This document shows positions 7,981-19,114 of a DNA stretch of 46,321 nucleotides, piece by piece. Numbering within the stretch: position 1 is the first letter of the stretch; every line of letters starts with the position of its first letter. Below the pieces are notes generated by a model. The model saw only the letters and a program-made list of their open reading frames with translations. It did no database searches and had not been told where the DNA came from. The DNA comes from Actinomycetota bacterium (GTDB lineage: Bacteria; Actinomycetota; Actinomycetes; Nanopelagicales; Nanopelagicaceae): NCBI GenBank assembly GCA_026392825.1, contig JAPLBF010000002.1:1-46321 (forward strand). Reading direction: 5' to 3'. The translations under genes were made by a program, and so were the position numbers.

Positions 7981-8475
7981 TTACTCCGCGGTCGTTTCGG
8001 CAGGATCAGTCACAGCAACACGAGCTGGGCGCAGGATACGTTCTTTAAATTTATATCCTGGTTGCAAGATCTTTGTTGCAGTTGGCACACTGACATCAGC
8101 ACCGGTGTCGTGCATTAGCGCCTCGTGAACTTGTGGATCAAATTCATCGCCCGCTGTGCCATATTTTTCTAAACCTAAACGGGTCGTGATTGCGGTGATT
8201 TGATCTGAAACAGATTTAAATCCACCGGTTAATTCGCCGTGTTCGGTCGCGCGATCAATGTCGTCCAGAGTTGCAAGCAGCTCAGTTAAAACCGCACCGA
8301 TTGCGAGTTCGTGTGCCAAGGCGCGATCACGTTCTACACGCTTTCGATAATTTGCATACTCTGCCTGAAGTCGTTGTAAATCAGCGGTGAGGGCCGCCAC
8401 CGGATCAATTTCTTGAACCGGGGCAGCCTCCACTGCTACATCTTCAACAACTTCTTCAGTTGTCTGCTCTGTCAC
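7981..8475 (-). CDS. grpE: GrpE nucleotide exchange factor
   Basis: Exchanges ADP for ATP on DnaK. The 164-aa protein has an acidic N-terminal tail, a long coiled-coil helix (VAALTADLQRLQAEYANYRK, then RVERDRALAHELAIGAV), and the C-terminal beta domain ending in the family signature ILQPGYKFKERILRPARVAV. It starts with GTG at 8475; this overlaps the dnaK stop by one base (TAGTG), so translation is coupled. Confidence 0.96.
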   Translation of the reverse strand: MTEQTTEEVVEDVAVEAAPVQEIDPVAALTADLQRLQAEYANYRKRVERDRALAHELAIGAVLTELLATLDDIDRATEHGELTGGFKSVSDQITAITTRLGLEKYGTAGDEFDPQVHEALMHDTGADVSVPTATKILQPGYKFKERILRPARVAVTDPAETTAE

Positions 8476-10304
8476 TAGTTCGTACCCTCGTCCACGACCT
8501 CGGCATCTTCGACGCCATCTTCATTTGCTGAACCTTCGCCGGCCGCTGCACCTGCTGCTGCATACATCGCAGCGCCAAGTGCTTGGCTAAGTGTCGCGAC
8601 CTTTTCGGTATTTGACTTAATTGATTCGAAGTTAGCGCCACCAAGTGAAGTCTTTAGTTCGGCAAGTGCTGCCTCAACTTCAGTCTTCTTCTCTGCTGCT
8701 TCACCTTCAGATAACTTTTCTGCATTATCTGCAATGAACTTTTCAGTCTGGTAGACAAGTGAGTCTCCGTTGTTACGGATTTCTGCTTCTTCACGACGTT
8801 GCTTATCTTCTTCTGCGTGTGATTCAGCATCTGCCATCATGCGATCGATCTCTTCTTTTGAAAGAGAAGATCCGCCGCTGATTGTGACTGATTGTTCTTT
8901 GCCGGTTGCAAGATCTTTCGCACCAACGTGAACGATTCCGTTTGCGTCAATGTCGAAGGTGACTTCAACTTGTGGAACTCCGCGTGGTGCTGGTGCAAGT
9001 CCGGTTAGCTCGAACATACCTAGCTTCTTATTGTGAGCAGCCATTTCACGTTCACCCTGGTAGACCTGGATCTGTACAGCAGGCTGATTGTCATCAGCAG
9101 TTGTGAATATCTCGCTGCGCTTTGTAGGAATAGTTGTGTTGCGTTCAATCATCTTGGTCATAACGCCACCCTTGGTTTCAATACCAAGTGTTAGCGGTGT
9201 GACATCAAGTAGGAGAATGTCTTTAACTTCTCCCTTAAGAACGCCAGCTTGAAGAGATGCGCCAACTGCCACAACTTCATCAGGGTTTACGCCCTTATTT
9301 GGCTCTTTTCCGCCAGTTAGGTCGCGAACTAAATCAACAACTGCTGGCATACGAGTTGATCCACCAACAAGTACAACGCTCTTGATATTGCCGATTGCAA
9401 TTCCAGAATCTTTTAGAACTTGATGGAAAGGCTTCTTGCAACGCTCAAGTAGCGGCGCAGTAAGTGTTTGAAATTGTGCGCGAGTTAGAGTCTCATCAAG
9501 GAACAATGGATTCTTCTCGGCATCAACGGTGATGTAAGGCAAGTTAATTGATGCTTGCTGTGATGATGAAAGCTCGATCTTCGCTTTTTCAGCGGCTTCA
9601 CGAATACGTTGCATTGCCATCTTGTCTTTAGTTAAATCAATTCCATTCTTTGAACCGAATGTTTGAACTAAGTGATCGACAAGTGCTTGATCCCAGTCAT
9701 CTCCACCAAGGTGGTTATCGCCAGCAGTTGCTTTAACTTCAACAACGCCGTCACCGATTTCAAGTAGTGAAACGTCAAATGTTCCGCCACCTAAGTCGAA
9801 GACTAAAATAGTTTGTTCTTGATCTGCTTTATCAAGTCCGTATGCGAGCGCTGCTGCGGTTGGTTCGTTGATAATGCGAAGCACATTAAGTCCGGCGATC
9901 TCGCCAGCTTCTTTTGTTGCTTGACGTTCTGCATCTGAGAAATATGCGGGAACAGTAATAACTGCATCCGTCACAGTTTCACCAAGGTATGCCTCAGCAT
10001 CGCGCTTTAGCTTTTGCAGAATGCGTGCAGAAATTTCTTGTGGTGTGTACTTCTTGCCATCAATATCCATTGACCAGTTAGTACCCATATGACGCTTTAC
10101 GGAACGGATTGTGCGTTCAACGTTGGTCACTGATTGGCGCTTAGCAACTTCACCGACGAGAACTTCGCCATTTTTTGCGAAGGCAACGATCGATGGGGTT
10201 GTGCGAGCGCCTTCTGCGTTGGCGATAACCGTTGGCTCTCCACCTTCGAGTACCGATACGCAGCTATTTGTTGTTCCGAGGTCGATTCCGACTGCTCTAG
10301 CCAT
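8475..10304 (-). CDS. dnaK: Hsp70 chaperone DnaK
   Basis: ATP-dependent folding chaperone, 609 aa, normal actinobacterial length. The N-terminal ATPase starts [19 protein letters not shown] and contains [18 protein letters not shown] and [13 protein letters not shown]. The interdomain linker [16 protein letters not shown] leads into the substrate-binding domain, then a lid and an Ala/Gly-rich acidic tail ending [12 protein letters not shown] strong ribosome site (AAAGGAGTAATAG) precedes ATG 10304. It is the first gene of dnaK-grpE-dnaJ-hspR, with a HAIR operator about 100 bp upstream. Confidence 0.98.
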   Translation of the reverse strand: MARAVGIDLGTTNSCVSVLEGGEPTVIANAEGARTTPSIVAFAKNGEVLVGEVAKRQSVTNVERTIRSVKRHMGTNWSMDIDGKKYTPQEISARILQKLKRDAEAYLGETVTDAVITVPAYFSDAERQATKEAGEIAGLNVLRIINEPTAAALAYGLDKADQEQTILVFDLGGGTFDVSLLEIGDGVVEVKATAGDNHLGGDDWDQALVDHLVQTFGSKNGIDLTKDKMAMQRIREAAEKAKIELSSSQQASINLPYITVDAEKNPLFLDETLTRAQFQTLTAPLLERCKKPFHQVLKDSGIAIGNIKSVVLVGGSTRMPAVVDLVRDLTGGKEPNKGVNPDEVVAVGASLQAGVLKGEVKDILLLDVTPLTLGIETKGGVMTKMIERNTTIPTKRSEIFTTADDNQPAVQIQVYQGEREMAAHNKKLGMFELTGLAPAPRGVPQVEVTFDIDANGIVHVGAKDLATGKEQSVTISGGSSLSKEEIDRMMADAESHAEEDKQRREEAEIRNNGDSLVYQTEKFIADNAEKLSEGEAAEKKTEVEAALAELKTSLGGANFESIKSNTEKVATLSQALGAAMYAAAGAAAGEGSANEDGVEDAEVVDEGTN

Positions 10305-10386
10305 TTCTATTACTCCTTTTAACTAATTGAACTTTTTAGCTCATCTCAAGCCCGATTTGGGGTTGAGGCTGGTCTAACCTGAGTCG

Positions 10387-10421
10387 ATCTTACCCGAAAG
10401 AGTGAGTCGGAGCGACTCAAG
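10387..10421 (-). promoter_or_regulatory. HAIR operator and -10 of the dnaK operon
   Basis: Positions 10401-10421 read AGTGAGT, seven bases (CGGAGCG), ACTCAAG on the plus strand. The HspR consensus is CTTGAGT-N7-ACTCAAG; the right half is perfect and the left half matches 5 of 7, with the exact 7-bp spacer. A good -10 (TAAGAT, minus strand, 10392-10387) lies just downstream. The operator therefore covers the -35 region, consistent with repression. This leaves a leader of roughly 75 nt before dnaK. Confidence 0.8.
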
Positions 10422-10477
10422 TTTGGACCATCCCGTATAACTCCCCGCCTTGCCAAGATATTCCCGCCCCACCTCGG

Positions 10478-10483
10478 TAACCT
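10478..10483 (+). promoter_or_regulatory. -10 hexamer TAACCT of leaderless Fe-S protein gene
   Basis: TAACCT, then CGCGTT, then ATG 10490; no Shine-Dalgarno sequence. Confidence 0.55.
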
Positions 10484-10489
10484 CGCGTT

Positions 10490-12544
10490 ATGCGTATCGC
10501 CCTGGCCTCACTCTCATATGCGATCACCGTTATCGCGCTTGTACTCCTCGCTATTCGGGTGCCGCAACTGATTGGGATTTACCGCAAGGGCCAACCTGAT
10601 CCAACTCGCAGCAATGATCGTGGTTCGCGTTTAATGCATATGTTGCACGAAGTTTTAAGCCACACCAAGATGCTCAACTTCACTGCAACCGGAATTGCGC
10701 ACTGGTTTGTAATGATCGGTTTCGGTGCACTCTTTGGAACTTTGGTTACCGCATACGGACAAGTTATAAATCCAGAATTTGCTTTGCCGCTAATTGGCCA
10801 TTGGGTTGTTTACGAACTCTTCGCGGAATTCATCGCGCTTGCTACCGGGATAGGCATTGTCACTTTAATTGGAATTCGCCAAGTCACACGCTTTAGAATG
10901 CTAAATCGCTTCGCTGGTTCTGGAATGTGGAAAGCGTATTACGTTGAAGCAACAATTTTGGCAATTGTTTTCTGTGTATTTGCATTGCGCGGTCTAGAAG
11001 GTGCACTTGCTGGCGAGACTAGCTGGAATTGGCATTATGCAATCTCCTGGCCGGCAGTTCTTGCATTTAATGGATTGAGTGCCGCAGCGATTGAAAGCGC
11101 AATTGTCTACGTTGCAACTGCAAAGATCGTGGTTTCAATGACTTGGTTCATTGTGATTGCTAGTAATTTCACAATGGGAATCGCTTGGCACCGCTTCTTG
11201 GCCTTCTTTAATATTTATTACAAGCGCAATAGCGATGGCAGCGCTTCACTCGGCGCGCTCCCTGAAATGCTTTCTAAAGGTAAGCCAATTAACTTTGAAG
11301 ATCCCGCTGAAGACGATGTCTTTGGACTCGGCAACCGCCAAGATATTTCTTGGAAAGGTCTGCTTGATATGACTTCTTGTACCGAGTGCGGACGTTGCCA
11401 ATCGCAATGTCCTGCTTGGCACACTGATAAGCCACTCTCGCCAAAGCTTTTGATTATGGCGATGCGCGATCACGCAATGGCCAAGGTGGTTGAAAGTGAA
11501 GCGATAGTTGGCGAAAACGGCCCTATTTCACTTGATGTTCTCTGGTCTTGCACAATGTGCGGTGCTTGCGTAAATGAATGCCCGGTCGACATTGAGCACG
11601 TCGATCACATTGTAAATATGCGCCGCTTCCAAGTTTTAGTTGAATCAGAATTTCCTTCTGAACTCGGTGGCACTTTCCGTAATTTGGAAAAGGCTGGCAA
11701 TCCTTGGGGAGCTAATAAACAAGATCGCGAAGGATGGATCGCAGAATGTGATTTCCCGGTTCGCGTTGTTGAAGGCGTACTACCTGATGAAGTTGAATAT
11801 TTATTCTGGGTTGGTTGTGCCGGTGCTTATGAAGAGCGCGCCAAGAAAACTACAAAAGCTGTCGCCGAACTTTTGTGGATGGCCGGAGTCAACTTTGCGG
11901 TTTTAGGTAAGCGCGAGACTTGCACTGGAGATCCAGCGCGTCGATCAGGAAATGAATTTTTATATCAAATTCTTTCGCGCGAGAACATTGAAACTTTTAA
12001 CGAAGTCTTCGCAGGTCGCCCAAAAGGTAAGAAGAAAGTTGTAGTTACTTGCCCACATTGCTTCACAACAATTGGCCGTGATTATGCGCAAAGTGGTTTT
12101 GAACTTGAGATGTTGCACCACACGCAATTGCTTAATACTTTAATTAAAGAGAAGCGCTTAAAGCCAAGTCCACATAAGAGCGAACAAAAGTTGACCTATC
12201 ACGATCCTTGTTACTTAGGTCGTCACAATCAGATCTACGCGCCTCCTCGCGAATTACTTGAAGCATCTGGTTGCGATGTAACTGAGATGCCACGTAATCA
12301 AGAGCGTTCATTCTGTTGCGGTGGCGGCGGCGGACGTATGTGGATGGAAGAGAAAATTGGAACGCGTATTAACTTAAATCGCGTTGATGAAGCTATTTCA
12401 ACTGGCGCACAAGAAGTTGCGGTTGCTTGTCCGTTCTGTCGCGTAATGGTTGGCGACGGAATGGTTGCGCGACAAAGCGATGTTGAAGTTTTAGATGTTG
12501 CTCAAGTCCTTTTAAGAAGTGTGAAGAAAGAATTAAGGAATTAG
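10490..12544 (+). CDS. Membrane-anchored Fe-S oxidoreductase (HdrD/GlpC-like, CCG domains)
   Basis: A 684-aa protein of the type annotated in actinobacteria as iron-sulfur-binding reductase (Rv0338c-like). The N-terminal ~240 residues contain about six transmembrane helices resembling a respiratory gamma-subunit/heme-binding membrane domain. Two 4Fe-4S motifs follow: CTECGRCQSQCP and CTMCGACVNECP. The C-terminal half has two cysteine-rich CCG-type domains, visible at CAGAYEERAKK, CPHCFTTIG, HDPCYLGRHN and CCGGGGGRMW. It probably moves electrons between a soluble donor and the quinone pool; the donor is unknown. Translation is probably leaderless. It is divergent from dnaK and has no operon partner. 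A hairpin (12551-12581) follows the stop. Confidence 0.88.
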   Translation: MRIALASLSYAITVIALVLLAIRVPQLIGIYRKGQPDPTRSNDRGSRLMHMLHEVLSHTKMLNFTATGIAHWFVMIGFGALFGTLVTAYGQVINPEFALPLIGHWVVYELFAEFIALATGIGIVTLIGIRQVTRFRMLNRFAGSGMWKAYYVEATILAIVFCVFALRGLEGALAGETSWNWHYAISWPAVLAFNGLSAAAIESAIVYVATAKIVVSMTWFIVIASNFTMGIAWHRFLAFFNIYYKRNSDGSASLGALPEMLSKGKPINFEDPAEDDVFGLGNRQDISWKGLLDMTSCTECGRCQSQCPAWHTDKPLSPKLLIMAMRDHAMAKVVESEAIVGENGPISLDVLWSCTMCGACVNECPVDIEHVDHIVNMRRFQVLVESEFPSELGGTFRNLEKAGNPWGANKQDREGWIAECDFPVRVVEGVLPDEVEYLFWVGCAGAYEERAKKTTKAVAELLWMAGVNFAVLGKRETCTGDPARRSGNEFLYQILSRENIETFNEVFAGRPKGKKKVVVTCPHCFTTIGRDYAQSGFELEMLHHTQLLNTLIKEKRLKPSPHKSEQKLTYHDPCYLGRHNQIYAPPRELLEASGCDVTEMPRNQERSFCCGGGGGRMWMEEKIGTRINLNRVDEAISTGAQEVAVACPFCRVMVGDGMVARQSDVEVLDVAQVLLRSVKKELRN

Positions 12545-12550
12545 AAGCGC

Positions 12551-12581
12551 AAGGACTGTAAAAGGCTTTTCCCCAGTCCTT
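12551..12581 (+). terminator. Hairpin after Fe-S protein gene, possible terminator
   Basis: AAGGACTG (12551-12558) pairs perfectly with CAGTCCTT (12574-12581) around a 15-nt loop that itself contains AAAAG/CTTTT. There is no T run after the stem, so intrinsic termination is uncertain. Confidence 0.45.
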
Positions 12582-12604
12582 AGCGAGAATTCCTTATTCT
12601 GGAG

Positions 12605-12626
12605 TTATCCACAGAACTTGTGCACA
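12605..12626 (+). other. Pair of DnaA boxes outside the origin
   Basis: TTATCCACA (12605-12613, perfect) and TTGTGCACA (12618-12626, fits TTDTNCACA) lie head to tail, 13 bp apart, in the short gap between the Fe-S protein gene and the rhomboid gene. They could be a DnaA titration site; see findings. Confidence 0.55.
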
Positions 12627-12635
12627 GGTGTGTAT

Positions 12636-12655
12636 GAATTACACGCGTGTAATTC
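12636..12655. repeat. 20-bp perfect palindrome at the 3' end of the rhomboid gene
   Basis: GAATTACACG followed by its exact reverse complement. It spans the rhomboid stop codon (12639-12641). It may form a hairpin at the 3' end of either convergent transcript; no T tract is present. Confidence 0.6.
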
Positions 12656-13178
12656 GCAGCAATACCGCAGTCGTTAAGTAGCCCCCAACAAGGCCTCCCA
12701 GGTGGGCTCGCCAGTCCACTCCGCCCAGGATGAAGCCGAATACAAAGTTCAGACCGACGATTACATAAATATCGCGTACGCCCTCGCTGATCATTTTGCG
12801 CATTGCAATAAAGGCGCCAAATAATCCAAAGACCGCACCTGATGCGCCGACGGAAACTTGTGGAGCGCTATTTAAATAGATTGAAGCTAGGGATCCGGTT
12901 AGAAGTGAGACCAAGAAAATTACAAGAAAGCGCGCTTTGCCGAGCGCTGCCTCAACAGGATTACCTAAAACAAGAAGTGAGAACATATTAAAAAATAAAT
13001 GCGTGAGTCCGCCGTGAACTAGCGCAACAGAAAATAAACGCCAGATCTCACCAGATTGAACGTAAGGACCATAGAGCGCGGTGTATTCGTAGAGTTGCGG
13101 GTAGAGCTGATCTGCAAGATAGGCAGCACAAATAATTGTGATCAATGAGAGCGTTACAGAACGCTTCATTTGAAACAT
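12639..13178 (-). CDS. Rhomboid-family intramembrane serine protease
   Basis: A six-helix membrane protease of 179 aa that cleaves within transmembrane segments. Catalytic Ser113 is in GASGAVFG and catalytic His159 in DWRAHLGG, with the helix-2 motif HLFFN (60-64) completing the oxyanion environment. The protein is the minimal rhomboid core with no extra domain. The start could be ATG 13178 or ATG 13169 (three codons later); neither has a clear ribosome site. It begins 10 nt after the cyclophilin stop and is probably co-transcribed with it. Confidence 0.92.
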   Translation of the reverse strand: MFQMKRSVTLSLITIICAAYLADQLYPQLYEYTALYGPYVQSGEIWRLFSVALVHGGLTHLFFNMFSLLVLGNPVEAALGKARFLVIFLVSLLTGSLASIYLNSAPQVSVGASGAVFGLFGAFIAMRKMISEGVRDIYVIVGLNFVFGFILGGVDWRAHLGGLVGGYLTTAVLLRITRV

Positions 13179-13188
13179 CAGTTGCTAG

Positions 13189-13701
13189 TTAAGCGATGGT
13201 GACGCTATTGATTACAACTGGTGTAACAGGAACATCTTGTGCACCTGTTGGTGTTGAACCAATCTTGTCTACAACAGCCTGAGATGCAGCGTCTTTAACT
13301 GCTCCGAAGATAGTGTGCTTGCGGTTTAACCAAGTTGTTGGTGCAACGGTGATGAAGAATTGAGAACCATTTGTTCCTGGTCCTGAATTAGCCATTGCAA
13401 GAATGTATGGCGCATCAAATTGCAGCTCTCCATGGAATTCACCAGCGAATTGGTAACCAGGTCCGCCGAAACCTTTTCCGAGTGGATCTCCACCTTGAAT
13501 CATGAAACCTGAAATGACACGGTGAAAAACGGTTCCGTCGTACAACTTCGCAGTTGTTTTCTTTCCATCGCGCGGATCGGTCCACTCTTTTGCACCAGTT
13601 GCGAGTTCAACAAAGTTAGCAACAGTCTTTGGAGCGTGGTTTGGGTAGAGCTCGATGACGATATCGCCGAGTGATGTGTGCAGAGTTGCTGTTGATGACA
13701 T
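13189..13701 (-). CDS. ppiA: Cyclophilin-type peptidyl-prolyl cis-trans isomerase
   Basis: Catalyses Xaa-Pro isomerisation in the cytoplasm; no signal peptide is visible. With ATG 13701 as start the protein is 170 aa, beginning MSSTATLHTSLGDIVIELYP. Family motifs are FHRVISGFMIQGGDP, FAGEFHGELQFDAPYILAMA, GTNGSQFFIT, WLNRKHTIFGAV. The catalytic Arg is in FHRV. A TTG four codons upstream (13713) is an alternative start; ATG gives the usual family N terminus. Gene order gyrB-gyrA-tRNA-Ile-tRNA-Ala-ppiA matches Mycobacterium. Confidence 0.94.
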   Translation of the reverse strand: MSSTATLHTSLGDIVIELYPNHAPKTVANFVELATGAKEWTDPRDGKKTTAKLYDGTVFHRVISGFMIQGGDPLGKGFGGPGYQFAGEFHGELQFDAPYILAMANSGPGTNGSQFFITVAPTTWLNRKHTIFGAVKDAASQAVVDKIGSTPTGAQDVPVTPVVINSVTIA

Positions 13702-13747
13702 GTTTTTAGCCAATCGTTTCAGTGGATGATTAAAATAATTTAAAGAG

Positions 13748-13820
13748 TGGAGACCAGGGGAATCGAACCCCTAACCCCCGCCTTGCAAAGGCGGTGCTCT
13801 ACCAATTGAGCTAGGTCCCC
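13748..13820 (-). tRNA. tRNA-Ala (anticodon TGC)
   Basis: The 73-nt gene folds as a full cloverleaf: acceptor GGGGACC/GGTCTCC, D arm GCTC-AATTGGTA-GAGC with the conserved GG, anticodon arm CCGCC-TTTGCAA-GGCGG (anticodon TGC), and T arm AGGGG-TTCGATT-CCCCT. The 3' CCA is not encoded, so it depends on the CCA-adding enzyme (cca is at 35296). Confidence 0.97.
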
Positions 13821-13833
13821 GTGTTAGAACGGG

Positions 13834-13900
13834 TGGGCCCAGGTGGACTTGAACCACCGACCTCTTCCTTATCAGGGAAGCGCTCTAGAGCTATGGGCCC
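13834..13900 (-). tRNA. tRNA-Ile (anticodon GAT) with a truncated D loop
   Basis: Acceptor GGGCCCA/TGGGCCC, anticodon arm CTTCC-CTGATAA-GGAAG (GAT), variable loop and T arm GGTGG-TTCAAGT-CCACC are all canonical. The D region reads TA-GCTC-TA-GAGC: only two nucleotides remain in the D loop instead of about nine, and the G18-G19 pair that docks onto the T loop is missing. Total length is 67 nt instead of 74. CCA is not encoded. It is either an assembly or sequencing deletion or an unusual D-armless-like bacterial tRNA. It sits between gyrA and tRNA-Ala as in other actinobacteria. Confidence 0.88.
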
Positions 13901-13998
13901 GCAAGAAAGATCTCTCTTTATTGCAGAAGCGCTAGATTACTTGAACTTCTTCAAGAGACCAAAACGCACGCCTTAGCGCAGATGGCGGAAGCGTAGCG

Positions 13999-16512
13999 TT
14001 ATTTAGCGGAAATCTCATCTTCCTGGTTCTGTGTAACAGAGACCAGGGCAACGCCTTCATCAAGGTTTACCAAGCGAACACCCATTGAGTCGCGGCCAGT
14101 CTGGCGCACCTCAGCAGCTGGTGTGCGCATAACTGTGCCGGCAGATGTAATCGCAAGGATTTCATCGCTGTCAGCGAGAACAAGTGCGCTGACAAGTGAG
14201 CCACGTGAATTTTCATCTATCTTGGCGGCTTTGATTCCGATTCCGCCGCGACCTTGTAAACGATATTCATCTAATGGTGTTTTCTTACCGTAACCACCAT
14301 CGGTTGCTGTAAATACAAATGAAGATACAGTTTTGGAATCAATGCGCGCCATTGTTAAAAGTTCGTCGCCGGTGCGGAACTTCATTCCGATTACACCACT
14401 TGTAGAGCGTCCCATTGGGCGAAGTGATTCTTCATCTGCCGCAAAACGTAAAGACATTGCTTTCTTGGAAACCAAGAGAATTTCATCGTCTTTGTTAACG
14501 AGCGCTGCAGATACAACTTCATCACCTGGTTTTAGTGAGATTGCAATTAAGCCGCCGGTGCGTGGTGAATCGTATTCAGTAAGTGGAGTCTTCTTAACTA
14601 AACCAGTTTTAGTGGCAAGCACTAAGTAAGGAGATGCTGTGTAATCTTTAATTGATAACACTTGCGCAATTGTTTCATCGGATTTAAAAGCCATCAAGTT
14701 GGCGACATGTTGTCCGCGCGCATCGCGGCCTGCATCTGGAAGCTCGTGCACTTTGGCGCGATAAACGCGACCCTGGTTGGTAAAGAACAGTAACCAGTCG
14801 TGTGTGCTGGCTACGAAGAAGTGATCAACAACGTCATCTTGTTTTAGTGCCGCGCCTTTTACGCCGCGACCACCACGACGTTGTGTTTTATAAAGATCGG
14901 CGTTGGTGCGCTTGGCATAACCAGTGCGAGTAATTGTGACAACCGCATCTTGATCAGGAATTAAATCTTCAGCAGAGAAGTCACCTTCACTGGCCACGAT
15001 TTGGGTGCGGCGTTCGTCGCCGTATTTTGCGGTCAGGTCGGTGAGCTCGGAAATGATTATCTGGCGCTGCTTTGCTTCACTGGCCAAGATCTCGTTGAGT
15101 TCAACGATATCGGCCATAAGTCCGTTGTATTCATCGTTGATCTTCTGACGTTCCAGCGCTGCAATGCGGCGCAGTTGCATATCGAGAATTGCATTTGCTT
15201 GTACTTCATCAACATCAAGTAACTTCATCAAACCGGTGCGCGCTTCTTCGGGAGTGGTTGAGGCGCGGATTAAAGCGATAACTGCATCCAGTGCATCGAG
15301 TGCTTTGAGATAACCCTGCAAGATGTGGGCGCGTTTCTCTTTTTCAGCTAAACGGTATTTGGTGCGACGAATGATTACTTCTACTTGGTGTTGGATGTAG
15401 AACTTAATAAATTCATCAAGACGCAGGGTGCGTGGCACACCATCGACAAGTGCCAACATGTTTGCACCGAAGGTATCTTGCAGTTGTGTCTGCTTGTAAA
15501 GATTGTTTAAGACAACTTTTGGAATAGCCGATGATTGAAGAACAATTACTAAGCGTTGTCCTAAACGCTCGTTACCTTCATCGCGCACATCAGCGATGCC
15601 TTTAATTTTGCCATCTTTAACAAGTTCGGCGATTTTAAGTGCGAGGTTATCTGGGTTAACTTGGTATGGGAGTTCGCTAACAACCAAACAGGTGCGTTTA
15701 TTGATCTCTTCTACTTGCACAACCGCGCGCATGGTTACTGATCCGCGACCGGTGCGGTAAGCCTCTTCAATCCCGGTGCGTCCAACAATTAAAGCTTTAG
15801 TTGGGAAATCTGGTCCTTTTACAATCTTTAACAATTCAGCAAGAAGTTCTTCTGGTTTTAGATCTGGGTTATTGAGTGAGTAAATAACACCTTCGGTAAT
15901 TTCGCGCAGATTGTGTGGTGGAATATTTGTCGCCATTCCAACTGCGATACCGGCGGAACCGTTTACTAATAAGTTTGGGAAGCGGCTTGGCAATACATCT
16001 GGCTCTTGTGATCGGCCGTCGTAATTTGGGGAGAAGTTAACGGTGTCTTCATCGATATCGCGCATCATCTCCATCGCGATAGGTGAAAGGCGAGCTTCGG
16101 TATAACGCATTGCCGCGGCTGGATCGTTGCCGGGAGAGCCGAAGTTACCGTTGCCATCTACCAATGGATAGCGAAGTGACCAGTGCTGGGCTAAGCGAAC
16201 TACGGTGTCATAAATCGCGGTGTCACCGTGCGGATGGTAATTACCCATGACATCACCGACGATGCGAGAAGATTTGTAGTAACCCTTGTCGGGGCGATAA
16301 CCCGCGTCATACATTGCATATAAAACGCGGCGATGAACTGGCTTTAAACCATCGCGAACATCTGGAAGTGCGCGGCCGACAATAACTGACATTGCATAGT
16401 CAAGATAAGAACGTGCCATCTCAACTTGTAGATCAACAGTTTCAATGCGGTCGAAATCATCGCCCGGGTTAGCCATACCGGTGCGGTCTACGGGAGTTTT
16501 ATCTTCAGCCAT
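13999..16512 (-). CDS. gyrA: DNA gyrase subunit A
   Basis: Breakage-reunion subunit of gyrase, 837 aa, which introduces negative supercoils with GyrB. The quinolone-resistance region reads [20 protein letters not shown], and the catalytic Tyr is in [13 protein letters not shown]. The GyrA box QRRGGRG opens the C-terminal beta-pinwheel, with repeated blade motifs such as [18 protein letters not shown]. The start codon directly abuts the gyrB stop (TAAATG), so translation is coupled. No DUF3566 gene lies between gyrA and tRNA-Ile, unlike Mycobacterium. The 98 bp after gyrA hold only a small hairpin, CTTGAA-CTTC-TTCAAG (13940-13955). Confidence 0.98.
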   Translation of the reverse strand: MAEDKTPVDRTGMANPGDDFDRIETVDLQVEMARSYLDYAMSVIVGRALPDVRDGLKPVHRRVLYAMYDAGYRPDKGYYKSSRIVGDVMGNYHPHGDTAIYDTVVRLAQHWSLRYPLVDGNGNFGSPGNDPAAAMRYTEARLSPIAMEMMRDIDEDTVNFSPNYDGRSQEPDVLPSRFPNLLVNGSAGIAVGMATNIPPHNLREITEGVIYSLNNPDLKPEELLAELLKIVKGPDFPTKALIVGRTGIEEAYRTGRGSVTMRAVVQVEEINKRTCLVVSELPYQVNPDNLALKIAELVKDGKIKGIADVRDEGNERLGQRLVIVLQSSAIPKVVLNNLYKQTQLQDTFGANMLALVDGVPRTLRLDEFIKFYIQHQVEVIIRRTKYRLAEKEKRAHILQGYLKALDALDAVIALIRASTTPEEARTGLMKLLDVDEVQANAILDMQLRRIAALERQKINDEYNGLMADIVELNEILASEAKQRQIIISELTDLTAKYGDERRTQIVASEGDFSAEDLIPDQDAVVTITRTGYAKRTNADLYKTQRRGGRGVKGAALKQDDVVDHFFVASTHDWLLFFTNQGRVYRAKVHELPDAGRDARGQHVANLMAFKSDETIAQVLSIKDYTASPYLVLATKTGLVKKTPLTEYDSPRTGGLIAISLKPGDEVVSAALVNKDDEILLVSKKAMSLRFAADEESLRPMGRSTSGVIGMKFRTGDELLTMARIDSKTVSSFVFTATDGGYGKKTPLDEYRLQGRGGIGIKAAKIDENSRGSLVSALVLADSDEILAITSAGTVMRTPAAEVRQTGRDSMGVRLVNLDEGVALVSVTQNQEDEISAK

Positions 16513-18504
<1,992 letters not shown>

Positions 18505-18619
18505 TTAAAACACGCCTAGAAGGGGAATTCCTTCACTGAGCCTGATAATCCTATCGGTAAATGAAAAGCCCGCTAGCCATAAAAAGCCACAGGTGCGCCA
18601 AATGCGCCATTTTCTGAGC

Positions 18620-18647
18620 GTGGGTGAGGGTTCCTAGTGGGTGAGGG
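18620..18647. repeat. 11-bp direct repeat upstream of gyrB
   Basis: GTGGGTGAGGG occurs at 18620-18630 and 18637-18647, and a shorter repeat TGCGCCA at 18594-18600 and 18603-18609, both in the dciA-gyrB gap. They may be regulatory or chance; nothing else is seen in the gap. Confidence 0.4.
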
Positions 18648-18661
18648 GGGTTAAAAGGTCT

Positions 18662-19114
18662 CTAACCGTAGGTATCCCGAGGTCCACGCTCATTTTTAAT
18701 GGTCCGCAAGCCGCGCTTCCACGAAGGTGCTTGTGGGCCGATAAATGCGAGTGAGGCGACCCCTGCTCCAGGAGTAGAACTTTGAATTGTGTTCAATAAA
18801 TCTTGTCCAACCGCGTTCAATTGTGTTGCCCACGCGGTTGATGAACATTGAATTAGAAGTGCGCCTTCAAGAAGTGAAATTGGTGTGGTGTGTGATGCAA
18901 TATCTTCGCCAACAATTTCTTTCCAAGATGAAAACAAAGTTCCTTCAGCAATTCCTAAATGCCAATCACGTTGGTTAATTAGATCTGACATTACTTCGCT
19001 GATAAGAGTTGGATCTCCTGGAGTGTTGGTTCGCTCTTGCACTGGTTTGGATTTTTTAATAAATCCTGTTTTGTAACTGCGGAAAAGATCAAGAGCTAAA
19101 TCGCGTTTACTCAT
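18662..19114 (-). CDS. dciA: DciA-like DUF721 protein (helicase-loader family)
   Basis: DUF721-family protein; in bacteria without DnaC this family helps load or operate the replicative helicase DnaB. With ATG 19114 it is 150 aa (MSKRDLALDLFRSYKTG). The KH-like DUF721 core reads WHLGIAEGTLFSSWKEIVGEDIASHTTPISLLEGALLIQC, ending with a C-terminal GLRTIKNERGPRDTYG. A longer reading from 19195 lies inside recF and lacks a family counterpart. The start overlaps the end of recF by 8 nt. Position recF-dciA-gyrB matches other actinobacteria. Confidence 0.85.
   Translation of the reverse strand: MSKRDLALDLFRSYKTGFIKKSKPVQERTNTPGDPTLISEVMSDLINQRDWHLGIAEGTLFSSWKEIVGEDIASHTTPISLLEGALLIQCSSTAWATQLNAVGQDLLNTIQSSTPGAGVASLAFIGPQAPSWKRGLRTIKNERGPRDTYG

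Noticed and set aside
10327-10350. A second HAIR-like site closer to dnaK (CTTGAG on the minus strand)
   Set aside because: The partner half-site is poor and the spacer is not 7 bp.
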